A stretch of 17,949 nt of DNA, from the NCBI RefSeq assembly GCF_946481715.1, contig NZ_CAMLOV010000120.1, forward strand, positions 1-17,949, read 5' to 3'. Within the stretch, counting starts at the first letter, position 1. Each line of letters begins with the position of its first letter. Shown here piece after piece: positions 5,792 to 11,739 of the stretch. Under the pieces are notes generated by a model that did not search any database, was not told the origin of the DNA, and saw only the letters and a list, made by a program, of their open reading frames with translations. The position numbers were made by a program, and so were the translations under genes. The stretch is from an uncultured Mucilaginibacter sp. (lineage in GTDB: Bacteria; Bacteroidota; Bacteroidia; Sphingobacteriales; Sphingobacteriaceae).

Positions 5792-5799
5792 TAATTTTG
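5792..5799 (+). promoter_or_regulatory. Candidate -7 box for the VOC gene
   Basis: TAATTTTG matches the Bacteroidota -7 consensus TAnnTTTG exactly and lies 36 bases before the chosen ATG at 5836, giving a short leader. No TTTG was found at the usual -33 spacing, so activation by the divergent regulator would be plausible. It also supports the downstream start over earlier in-frame starts. Confidence 0.35.
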
Positions 5800-5835
5800 G
5801 GGCATACAAATTCAAAAACATTAAAAAATTACGCC

Positions 5836-6162
5836 ATGAAATTATTAGAGATTGTAATGCTGCCGGTGAGCGACAGGCAAAAAGCAAAAGAGTTTTATTT
5901 AAAACTGGGCTTCGCGGTAACCGTAGAGGCTACCGACCCGCACGGCGATGCCTGGATACAAATGGGGCTGCCGGGCGGAAACACCACCATCTCGCTGGCC
6001 GGTTTCCAGGCCTTAATATGTGAAACCGATGATATAGCGCAGGAAATAGAACAGCTGACCGCAAAAGGCATTGAGGTTGGCAAAATAGACGATACGCCAT
6101 GGGGCAGGTTTGCATGGCTAAAGGACCCGGACGGCAACAGCCTTTGCCTGCATCAAAAGTAA
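5836..6162 (+). CDS. VOC-family (glyoxalase/bleomycin-resistance fold) protein
   Basis: The 108-residue protein starts with the typical VOC opening MKLLEIVMLPVSDRQKAKEFYLKLGF and ends with the DPDGNSLCLHQ motif of the second beta-alpha-beta-beta-beta unit. One protein holds both halves of the fold, as usual for this size. Many members bind a metal and act on glutathione adducts, epoxides, antibiotics or dioxygenase substrates; others only bind ligands. The specific substrate is not visible here. The ATG at 5836 was chosen because homologous starts begin at this motif and an exact -7 box precedes it; the frame is open further upstream. The gene lies divergent to a GlxA-type regulator. Confidence 0.85.
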   Translation: MKLLEIVMLPVSDRQKAKEFYLKLGFAVTVEATDPHGDAWIQMGLPGGNTTISLAGFQALICETDDIAQEIEQLTAKGIEVGKIDDTPWGRFAWLKDPDGNSLCLHQK

Positions 6163-6176
6163 GGGCGGCAATCTAA

Positions 6177-6217
6177 TGTCCCCGCAGGGTTTCCAGATAG
6201 CGTAACCTGCGGGGACA
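6177..6217 (+). terminator. Strong GC stem-loop after the VOC gene
   Basis: TGTCCCCGCAGG pairs perfectly with CCTGCGGGGACA. The stem is extended by TT/AA across one bulged G, around a loop of about 12 bases. It begins 14 bases after the VOC stop. No T run follows, so it may be a bidirectional barrier between this gene and the convergent HxlR gene, or a 3'-end stabiliser. Confidence 0.5.
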
Positions 6218-6255
6218 CTGATTGTGTTCCGGAATTTTATACTTACCGCCTATTT

Positions 6256-6411
6256 CCCCCGTTGTTGGTGTTGTCACCAATAACGCCCGGATGCACTTAC
6301 TTAAAGGTTAAACGCCACGCTTATTAGGGCGTATTACAAGCATTGCGGCTTATCGGTAATGCATCATTTACAAACATCACAGTTAGTTGGGCACAAGGCC
6401 ACCGACGGTGG
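6256..6411 (+). repeat. Dispersed palindromic repeat, copy 6
   Basis: The left end is near consensus (GTTGTTGGTG-TTGT-CACCAATAAC). The right end has decayed: AGTTGGGC-ACAA-GGCCACCGA keeps only part of the stem, and the last bases read GGTGG in place of GGCGG. It sits between the 3' ends of the convergent VOC and HxlR genes and has its left half in the same orientation as all other copies. Confidence 0.8.
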
Positions 6412-6430
6412 AAGGCAGAAAATAGTCCTC

Positions 6431-6790
6431 TCAGTTGCTGATGCCGCTGAATGGTTCTAAAATATTAGTTTCACTCCATTGCGCTAACAACTGCATAATA
6501 TTTGTTAGTGATCTTCCTTTTTCGGTAAGCGAATATTCTACCCTCGGCGGCACTTCGGCAAATACCACCCGGTTTATAATGCCATCTGATTCTAATTCTT
6601 TTAAATGCCTCGACAATACCTTTAAAGCAACACCCGGTACAGACTTGTGCAGCTCGCCAAACCTTTTAGATTCCTTTATTAAAATCCAAATAATAATTGG
6701 TTTCCATTTGCCGCCAATAACATCAACAGTTGCCGCGATGGGGCAATCTGTTGCTGATGCGTATTTTTTTTCAACTTTTTCTTCTTCCAT
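6431..6790 (-). CDS. HxlR-family winged-helix regulator
   Basis: From the ATG at 6790 the protein has 119 residues, the usual HxlR length. It begins with the family hallmark DCPIAATVDVIGGKWKPIIIWIL, with the N-terminal cysteine (C16) that acts as a redox or electrophile sensor in YodB/HypR-type members. A winged helix follows (RFGELHKSVPGVALKVLSRHLKELESDGIINRVVF...PPRVEYSLTEKGRSL). The frame extends to a TTG at 6817, but ATG 6790 is preferred from family alignment. It is divergent from the carboxymuconolactone-decarboxylase-like gene, and the gap holds three 19-bp-spaced repeats that are likely its binding sites. Thiol-reactive compounds are a plausible signal; this is inference from the family. 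Confidence 0.9.
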   Translation of the reverse strand: MEEEKVEKKYASATDCPIAATVDVIGGKWKPIIIWILIKESKRFGELHKSVPGVALKVLSRHLKELESDGIINRVVFAEVPPRVEYSLTEKGRSLTNIMQLLAQWSETNILEPFSGISN

Positions 6791-6811
6791 GTTATTGATT
6801 TCCAGCAATAG

Positions 6812-6856
6812 TGACAAAATTGTTAATACTTGACAAAAAGGTAACTACTTGACAAA
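6812..6856. promoter_or_regulatory. Three direct repeats at 19-bp spacing (likely HxlR operator)
   Basis: TGACAAA occurs at 6812-6818, 6831-6837 and 6850-6856, exactly 19 bases apart. It is preceded each time after the first by TAMT/TACT-like bases (AATACT and AACTACT) and followed by AT-rich sequence. The last repeat overlaps the -33 TTG of the plus-strand promoter. A spacing of 19 bases, close to two helix turns, puts the sites on one face of the DNA. HxlR dimers usually bind sites in such divergent gaps, so this is the expected operator; the binding protein is inferred. Confidence 0.55.
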
Positions 6857-6879
6857 GTTAAAGCATCCAAATAAGTTTG
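6849..6879 (+). promoter_or_regulatory. Promoter of the CMD-family gene
   Basis: TTG at 6849-6851, a 20-base spacer and TAAGTTTG at 6872-6879 match the Bacteroidota -33/-7 pattern well. Transcription would start about 5 bases before the ATG at 6891, giving an almost leaderless message. The -33 lies in the third 19-bp repeat, so a bound HxlR protein would block it. Confidence 0.5.
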
Positions 6880-6890
6880 ATAAAAAAAAT

Positions 6891-7280
6891 ATGGAAAGCA
6901 CCCGATCAGACACTTACGAAAAAGGCAAGGCACTGCTGAACCACTTACATGGCGGCCAGGCGGGCGAAGCGTTAGTAGATAACCTTAAAGACATATGCCC
7001 CGATTTTGTGGATATGACTATTGAATGGGCCATTCAAGGCATAATGGCACGGCCGGGATTGGATCTACTGACAAGGGAGTATCTGCTGATTGCTTCCTGC
7101 ACTACCCTGGGCCATACGGTGCCTCAATTAAAAGCGCATATCGACGCAGCATTAAGGCTTGGCGGCACAAAGGAACAAATTATTGAAGTGATCCTGCAAA
7201 TGATTTTTTATGCCGGAGGAGCCGCGGTGAGCAACGCGTTAGGCCACGCCAAAGAAGTATTTCAACATCATGTTCACTGA
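6891..7280 (+). CDS. Carboxymuconolactone decarboxylase-family protein
   Basis: From ATG 6891 the protein has 129 residues. The CMD core is clear at residues 58-125: LTREYLLIASCTTLGHTVPQL, KAHIDAALRLGGTKEQIIEV and FYAGG...NALGHAKEVF. The conserved acidic residue before the cysteine (E63), a lone cysteine (C70) and H83 are present. There is no CxxC pair, so it is not an AhpD-type peroxidase partner; it resembles the PcaC/gamma-CMD branch. Members decarboxylate gamma-carboxymuconolactone or act in redox/electrophile defence. The rest of a protocatechuate pathway is absent nearby, so a detoxification role under the divergent HxlR regulator is more likely. The longer frame from TTG 6849 would start inside the promoter and was rejected. 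Confidence 0.85.
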   Translation: MESTRSDTYEKGKALLNHLHGGQAGEALVDNLKDICPDFVDMTIEWAIQGIMARPGLDLLTREYLLIASCTTLGHTVPQLKAHIDAALRLGGTKEQIIEVILQMIFYAGGAAVSNALGHAKEVFQHHVH

Positions 7281-7300
7281 TAGATGCATCAAAATACCCT

Positions 7301-7449
7301 TCGCCATTACTGGTGTTGTCAACAATAACGCCCGGATTCGCTTACTTTACGGGATGTCCGCCACGTAGTTAGCGCATATTACAAGTATGCGGGTTAACGC
7401 ATCATCCACAAGCATCGGGGCTCGTTGGCTACAAGGCCAACGAAGGCGG
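7301..7449 (+). repeat. Dispersed palindromic repeat, copy 7
   Basis: A diverged copy. The left hairpin has lost pairs (ACTGGTG-TTGT-CAACAA) and the first ACAAGCAT block is shortened (ACAAGTATGCGG). The right hairpin CGTTGGCT-ACAA-GGCCAACG keeps pairing through a C-G where copies 1, 3, 4 and 5 have T-A, as in copy 2. This is the last copy in the window; none occurs in the remaining 10.5 kb. Confidence 0.8.
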
Positions 7450-7556
7450 ATTTTCTGCACAACAGGTAGCTTAATTTCCCATTAATTAAATCAATGGCGG
7501 ATGCCAATTGCGGTAAAGTTAAAAACTGTCTCAAATACAATTATTCTATGTAATGT

Positions 7557-7588
7557 TTTGATAAAGACAGATGAAACGATTATATTGG
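7557..7588 (+). promoter_or_regulatory. Candidate promoter of the thioredoxin-like/PAS operon
   Basis: TTTG at 7557-7560, a 20-base spacer and TATATTGG at 7581-7588 (one base from TAnnTTTG) form a plausible Bacteroidota promoter. It lies 50 bases before the ATG at 7639. The leader contains an inverted repeat CTGAAA-AAA-TTTCAG at 7600-7614 that could be an operator. The stretch 7450-7556 shows nothing else. Confidence 0.4.
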
Positions 7589-7638
7589 GGTAATTTTTGC
7601 TGAAAAAATTTCAGTAAGAACCACCCTGATTAAAATAA

Positions 7639-8235
7639 ATGAGAAAAAGCATAGTCATGATTTGGCTGTCGCTGTTGCTTTGTGCAGCGGGAGCCCTGTT
7701 TTGGTACAACGATTGGAAGTACCAATTACCTACGCCGGTGCCCCAGGGTTACCGGCCCGTTAAGCCCGGCAAATTGATAGTTTTCAACGCCTCGCTGAAG
7801 CCTGATAAGCGCAAACCCGTATTCCTGCATTTTTTTAATCCCGATTGCCCCTGCTCCCGGTTTAACATAGCTCAATTCAAATCCCTGGTTAGGCAACACG
7901 GCCGCGAAGTAAATTTTATGGTGGTGGTGATGAGCATGAAAAAATTTACTGCCGATGAAATAAAGGATAAATTTGACCTGAATATCCCCATTTTGTTCGA
8001 CCAGGCAATTGCCGCAACCTGCGGCGTCTATTCTACTCCGCAAGCCGTTATCCTGGATAAGGGACATCATTTATATTATCGCGGCAACTATAACAGCAGC
8101 CGTTATTGCACGGATGAAAAAACCAGTTATGCGAAGATCGCACTAAACGGTTTGTTAAGGGATCAGGCCGGTTTGGTTTTTAGTCCGCTGGCGTTACAAT
8201 CTTATGGCTGTAGTTTGCCGGGTTGTGAAAATTAA
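7639..8235 (+). CDS. Membrane-anchored thioredoxin-fold protein (DUF6436-like)
   Basis: The 198-residue protein has an N-terminal membrane anchor (about residues 5-23) followed by a periplasmic-type domain. The beta strand PVFLHFFNPDCPCSRFN (60-76) ends in a C70-P-C72-S redox motif at the position of the thioredoxin CxxC. A YSTPQAVILD stretch supplies the cis-proline (P134) opposite the active site. This is the layout of thioredoxin/TlpA-like folds, and the CPC motif and length fit DUF6436. Additional cysteines occur at 128, 157, 191 and 196, the last two in a short GCSLPGC tail that could form a disulfide. The substrate is not known; a thiol-redox role in the cell envelope is inferred. The next gene starts 26 bases downstream on the same strand, so the two are probably co-transcribed. 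Confidence 0.75.
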   Translation: MRKSIVMIWLSLLLCAAGALFWYNDWKYQLPTPVPQGYRPVKPGKLIVFNASLKPDKRKPVFLHFFNPDCPCSRFNIAQFKSLVRQHGREVNFMVVVMSMKKFTADEIKDKFDLNIPILFDQAIAATCGVYSTPQAVILDKGHHLYYRGNYNSSRYCTDEKTSYAKIALNGLLRDQAGLVFSPLALQSYGCSLPGCEN

Positions 8236-8261
8236 GCTTTATCCCATTTAAGATTATACGC

Positions 8262-9482
8262 ATGTCCCCACCCACTACTTTACCGGATAGCCTAAACCGG
8301 ACATTGATCTCAGATGTTCGGGAGAGGTCTGACCGGTTGATGAATTATTTCCTGCCCGCTTACTTTATTATCGGGCTGGTGTTAGCTACATTTTACGATA
8401 CCTGGCTAATTGCCTTTGGTATCGGCGGGCTTTGCTTACTGGCATATTACTCCACCAAACTGTTCCTGCCCGAGTCGGACCTTTACCAGTATGTGCTTAG
8501 CGCGGTGCTTGGTATTTTTATGGCCCAGTACATTTACCAGATGCACGGGCTCTTCGAGATGCATTTTTTTGCTTTTATAGCCAGCGCCCTGCTCATCACG
8601 TATCAGAAATGGAAGTTGCAGATTCCTGTAACGGTGGTAGTGCTGGTGCATCATGCTGTCTTTGGCTATTTGCAAAATACCGGGTTAAGGGAAATTTATT
8701 TTACCCAGCTGGATTATTTCGCTCTTCAAACCTTCATCATCCATATCCTGGTGGCGGCCGTCATATTCTTCATCTGCGGTTTGTGGGCCTATCAATTAAA
8801 AAAATTCAACAATATCTATTTGTTGCAGACGATACAAATGGGCGAATTGCAAAAGGAAGCCCAGCTTGCACAGGAACGGGCCGCTTCCGAAAAAAAGTAT
8901 AGCGAATTGTTCCATTTAAGCCCTATGCCCATGCTGGTGTTCGACCTGGATTCCTTACAATTCCTTGATGTAAACGAGGCAACTATCCTGTACTACGGCT
9001 ACAGCAGGAAAGAGTTCCTGAACATGACGCTTAGGGATATTAACCTTGCCGAAGACATTGCGGAAATGGAAAGATCGTTGGAAAACGACCGGCTGATGGG
9101 GAAAACGAATGCGGTGGGGATTTTCAGGCACAAAAAAAAGGACGGGCATATCATCCAGGTAGATGTACTGGCTAATTTTATTGAATATAAAGGGAAGCCC
9201 GCAAAAGTGATCATCGCGAACGATATCACCGAAAGACTGGCCTATATCAATGCTATCGAAAACCAGAACAAAAAATTAAAGGAAATTTCCTGGATACAGT
9301 CTCATGTCATCAGGGCGCCACTGGCCAGGATCATGGGGCTGGCGCCGCTTATCAGGGATGCCAGTGAAAATAGAATGGAAAGGGAGAAAATGCTTGATTA
9401 CCTTTTAGTATCAACCCACGAACTGGACCAGGTGATAGGTACCATTACCGATAAAATAGGCATGGTAGAAATAAACAGCTAA
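8262..9482 (+). CDS. Membrane PAS sensor with histidine phospho-acceptor helix but no ATPase domain
   Basis: The 406-residue protein has about six membrane helices in residues 28-180. These carry the motif HGLFEMHFFAF (95-105) and a later HH pair (130-131), a pattern known from membrane sensors of chemoreceptors and cyclases. A coiled linker (190-212) leads to a PAS domain (213-330; YSELFHLSPMPMLVFDLDS, DGHIIQVDV, ANDITER). The C-terminal part (335-400) has EISWIQSHVIRAPLARIMGL, the dimerisation/phospho-acceptor helix of Bacteroidota histidine kinases with H348. The protein then ends after the second helix. No N, G1, F or G2 box, that is no HATPase_c domain, follows; the stop is 14 bases before the convergent neighbour. 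It cannot phosphorylate itself and needs a partner kinase, or works as a phospho-relay or decoy. The upstream redox-type protein suggests an envelope-stress signal, but this is a guess. Confidence 0.85.
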   Translation: MSPPTTLPDSLNRTLISDVRERSDRLMNYFLPAYFIIGLVLATFYDTWLIAFGIGGLCLLAYYSTKLFLPESDLYQYVLSAVLGIFMAQYIYQMHGLFEMHFFAFIASALLITYQKWKLQIPVTVVVLVHHAVFGYLQNTGLREIYFTQLDYFALQTFIIHILVAAVIFFICGLWAYQLKKFNNIYLLQTIQMGELQKEAQLAQERAASEKKYSELFHLSPMPMLVFDLDSLQFLDVNEATILYYGYSRKEFLNMTLRDINLAEDIAEMERSLENDRLMGKTNAVGIFRHKKKDGHIIQVDVLANFIEYKGKPAKVIIANDITERLAYINAIENQNKKLKEISWIQSHVIRAPLARIMGLAPLIRDASENRMEREKMLDYLLVSTHELDQVIGTITDKIGMVEINS

Positions 9483-9496
9483 TGCCCCCGAGTGAT

Positions 9497-9916
9497 TTAA
9501 TTGGTTGGGAAAGCCCCTATTTGTTGCAATAAGCCAAGTAGATCTGGCTGGCCAAATTCTTCTACGATCTGGGCATGCGATATGCGGTAAAAATTCATGG
9601 CTTGTACGTGGATAGATTTTCCGGTTGCTGCAACTCCAAAAAAGGGAGCTTTGTGCGTTCCGTGCATGGTAAACCGCACAGCCACTTTTTCATCTTCGGC
9701 TACCAAGTCTTCTATTTTCCATTGTATGTCGGGAAATCCGCTGCGCATCATATTAATTATTTCGAGATATCCATCGGGGCCTTGCATTGGTTCGGGGCGC
9801 CCGGGTACGTAAAACACAGCCTTTGGCGAAATTACTTCATTTGCCAGCTGCGGGCTTGCTGTATTAATAAACTCCAAAAAACGGAGCATTAAAGCTTTGT
9901 TGGTTTCTATTTTCAC
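9497..9916 (-). CDS. SnoaL-like ester cyclase/NTF2-fold protein
   Basis: The 139-residue protein has the SnoaL-like cone fold: ALMLRFLEFINTASPQLANEVISPKAVFYVPG, DGYLEIINMMRSGFPDIQWKIEDLVAEDEKVAVRFTMHGTHKAPFFGVAATGKSIHVQAMNFYRISHAQIVEEFGQPD. The segment GFPDIQWKIEDLVAEDEKVAVRF is the classical ester cyclase signature. Members cyclise polyketides or act on small hydrophobic substrates, but many have no known reaction. The start is a GTG at 9916; an ATG lies at 9889, nine codons downstream. It lies 79 bases after the Crp-like gene on the same strand, so both may be one transcript and the regulator may control it. Confidence 0.8.
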   Translation of the reverse strand: MKIETNKALMLRFLEFINTASPQLANEVISPKAVFYVPGRPEPMQGPDGYLEIINMMRSGFPDIQWKIEDLVAEDEKVAVRFTMHGTHKAPFFGVAATGKSIHVQAMNFYRISHAQIVEEFGQPDLLGLLQQIGAFPTN

Positions 9917-9995
9917 GCTATTAATTTTTTACAAATGTCGTGAGTCTCCCATCCATTGGCTGTTAACCTATCTTAAGAAATACCATTAATATAGC

Positions 9996-10595
9996 TTAAG
10001 GGCGAATAGTAATTTCCCTGCGGATCTTACTGAGAAATTCAGGCGTGATGCCGAGGTAGGAAGCTATTTGAGTATTGGGCAGCCGCCCGGATAAATTTGG
10101 ATATTGCTGCAGGAAAGTGAGGTACCGTTCTTCTGCGGTCGAACTGATATTCTGCAAAACCCTGTTTTGCATTTCGATATATTTTCGTTCGATTATAACC
10201 CGGAAGTTATGATCGATTTTGTGGTAGTTAACGTAAAGATAAAGCAGGTCGTGGTGTTTAATTTGGAGTATTTCAGAAGGTTCAACCGCCTCAATAAATA
10301 CAGTACTGGCTTTTTCTGAATAAAAACTGGACAAATCAGTGATCCAGTCATTTTCTGCGGCAAATTGAAGATTATGCTCTTTTCCGTTTTTATCAACAGC
10401 AAACATTTTAAAACAGCCCGAAACAACAAATGTAAAATGACGGCATACCTCGCCATCCTGGAGGATGAATTGTTTCCGCCTGATCTTTCGCTCTGCTAGG
10501 CGGCTTGTTATTTCGCCACGTTCCTTATCATTAAGCGGGAACAGATGCTTAAAATAATTTATTAATTGTTGTATCGAAGCATTTTCTTTATCCAA
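9996..10595 (-). CDS. Crp/Fnr-type transcriptional regulator
   Basis: The 199-residue protein has a cyclic-nucleotide-binding fold at residues about 15-115 (LAERKIRRKQFILQDGEVCRHFTFVVSGCFKMFAVDKNGKEH). A connecting helix and a short helix-turn-helix at 150-197 follow (RLPNTQIASYLGITPEFLSKIRREI). This is the common Bacteroidota Crp/Fnr layout. The usual cAMP-contact residues are not obvious and the protein lacks an Fnr cysteine cluster, so its ligand is unknown. The start is TTG at 10595; no in-frame ATG was found upstream, and an ATG nearby (inside AAAATGCTT) is out of frame. A -7 box lies 33 bases upstream. It is followed by the ester cyclase gene. Confidence 0.85.
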   Translation of the reverse strand: MDKENASIQQLINYFKHLFPLNDKERGEITSRLAERKIRRKQFILQDGEVCRHFTFVVSGCFKMFAVDKNGKEHNLQFAAENDWITDLSSFYSEKASTVFIEAVEPSEILQIKHHDLLYLYVNYHKIDHNFRVIIERKYIEMQNRVLQNISSTAEERYLTFLQQYPNLSGRLPNTQIASYLGITPEFLSKIRREITIRP

Positions 10596-10627
10596 GGCTT
10601 TGTTTTTAGGAGATTGCTGTATACTGT

Positions 10628-10635
10628 CAAATATA
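10628..10635 (-). promoter_or_regulatory. Candidate -7 box for the Crp-like gene
   Basis: On the minus strand TATATTTG matches TAnnTTTG exactly. It would place the transcript start near 10621, leaving a leader of about 25 bases before the TTG start. The expected -33 region is T-rich (TTTATTTTTTTGG) but has no TTTG at 19 bases, so the assignment is moderate. Confidence 0.35.
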
Positions 10636-10721
10636 CGCCCAAAAAAATAAACCCTCGGGGCCTGCTATAGGGAGCTTTGCGGGGACAAGAAGCCACTGAA
10701 TGCTGTGGAGCATAACTCTTG

Positions 10722-11069
10722 CTATTTGCGAATAACAAATGCCTTCAGTTCGGCTATTTTGCCATCTCGGAAGTGCCAAACGTCGCAATAAGCGTAGTGG
10801 ATTACGCTTCCGCTTTCATCCTTCATATTGATATTCCCCATTGCTACGACAAATTCGTCACCCGCAATAAGATTTTCTACGTCGAACTTTGGCGGTTCAG
10901 TATACGTTGATGCCATATACTCCCTTACCGCTTCTTTTCCGTTTAGGGTTTGGTCCCCTACAAATTCCCATTTCACATCCTCGGTACAGAAAGCCAAAAA
11001 ACCTTCGTTATCGCCTTTGGTAACACAGGCGTTCGCTTTTTCTAATATTTCTTTATTATTCAACCTCAT
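10722..11069 (-). CDS. SnoaL/NTF2-like protein
   Basis: The 115-residue protein shows the NTF2-like pattern of this size class: NNKEILEKANACVTKGDNEGFLAFCTEDVKWEFVGDQTLNGKEAVREYM, then GDEFVVAMGNINMKDESG and the closing VWHFRDGKIAELKAFV. The FxxGKIxxxxxFV ending is characteristic of SnoaL-like nuclear-transport-factor-2 proteins. Members range from isomerases and dehydratases to ligand carriers, so no reaction is given. It starts at ATG 11069. It lies 126 bases upstream of the Crp-like gene in transcription order, with a separate -7 box for that gene between them, so they are probably not one unit. Confidence 0.8.
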   Translation of the reverse strand: MRLNNKEILEKANACVTKGDNEGFLAFCTEDVKWEFVGDQTLNGKEAVREYMASTYTEPPKFDVENLIAGDEFVVAMGNINMKDESGSVIHYAYCDVWHFRDGKIAELKAFVIRK

Positions 11070-11332
11070 TTATTTATAATCAACAATACCGTAAAAAAGT
11101 TTTCCGGCATACCGATGCACTCACAACGATGAATCGCTGCAAAACCGGTAACCGGGTAGTTAGGAACAGCTACAGGCTGTTACCCAATGCGGAGCGGATT
11201 TAAGCTTGCGTTAATTTATTTTAAGGGCTTTCCGATTTGGCTATTATGTTTAATATTGCGCCATTATAATAGGCGTTTAATCACCAGGATGCTATTTTAT
11301 CCGCGAATTAAAAGCCACATACCGGGCAAACA

Positions 11333-11692
11333 ATGAATATTATCACCCATCAAATCCACCAGGTAAAGATTGCAGAAGTTGTTGCCGATGGCCTTGTAAT
11401 CCATACTCCTGAAGACGGTTTAGATTTGTTAGGTAACCTATATTACCAGGACTTTGATAAAATTATCATTCACGAAAAGCATATCACTCCTGAATTTTTC
11501 GACTTAAAAAATGGGATAGCAGGAGAAATACTCCAAAAATTCTCAAACTATCGTGTGCGCCTGGCAATAGTTGGCGATTTTAACAAGTATCCGGGTAAGA
11601 GCCTGGCAGATTTTATATACGAAAGCAACAAGGGAAAACTTGTGAATTTTGTCGGTACGCACGCCGACGCTGTGAAGGTACTTTGTAACTAA
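11333..11692 (+). CDS. DUF4180 family protein
   Basis: The 119-residue protein matches the DUF4180 pattern: an N-terminal strand region, DGLDLLGNLYYQDFDKIIIHEKHITPEFFDLKNGIAGEILQKFSNYRVRLAIVGDF, and the closing DFIYESNKGKLVNFVGTHADAVKVL. The family is soluble, usually single-gene, and of unknown biochemical role; the strand-helix alternation suggests a STAS/SpoIIAA-like or Rossmann-like fold. It starts at ATG 11333. It is convergent with the D-lactate dehydrogenase gene, with a hairpin and T-rich tract between them. The 263 bases upstream (11070-11332) show no other gene. Confidence 0.85.
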   Translation: MNIITHQIHQVKIAEVVADGLVIHTPEDGLDLLGNLYYQDFDKIIIHEKHITPEFFDLKNGIAGEILQKFSNYRVRLAIVGDFNKYPGKSLADFIYESNKGKLVNFVGTHADAVKVLCN

Positions 11693-11713
11693 GCAGCATA
11701 CCCTAAGGGGTTC

Positions 11714-11739
11714 CGAGGCGCCGCCCCCCTCGTTATTTT
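11714..11739 (+). terminator. Probable terminator of the DUF4180 gene
   Basis: A 5-bp GC stem CGAGG/CCTCG (11714-11718 and 11728-11732) around a C-rich loop of nine bases is followed by TTATTTT. It begins 22 bases after the DUF4180 stop and ends at the stop of the convergent dehydrogenase gene. The stem is short, so confidence is moderate. Confidence 0.4.

Noticed and set aside
6849..6890. Earlier TTG start for the CMD-family gene
   Set aside because: The added residues do not belong to the family, and the segment holds a good promoter and an operator repeat.
500..7449. Repeats as a proven integron with attC sites
   Set aside because: Direction and spacing are suggestive, but no integrase is present, no GTTRRRY/RYYYAAC core was found at a constant position, and each end is its own hairpin. 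It is kept only as a hypothesis.
500..7449. Repeats as a CRISPR array
   Set aside because: Units are about 150 bp and separated by whole genes, not by uniform short spacers, and no cas gene is present.
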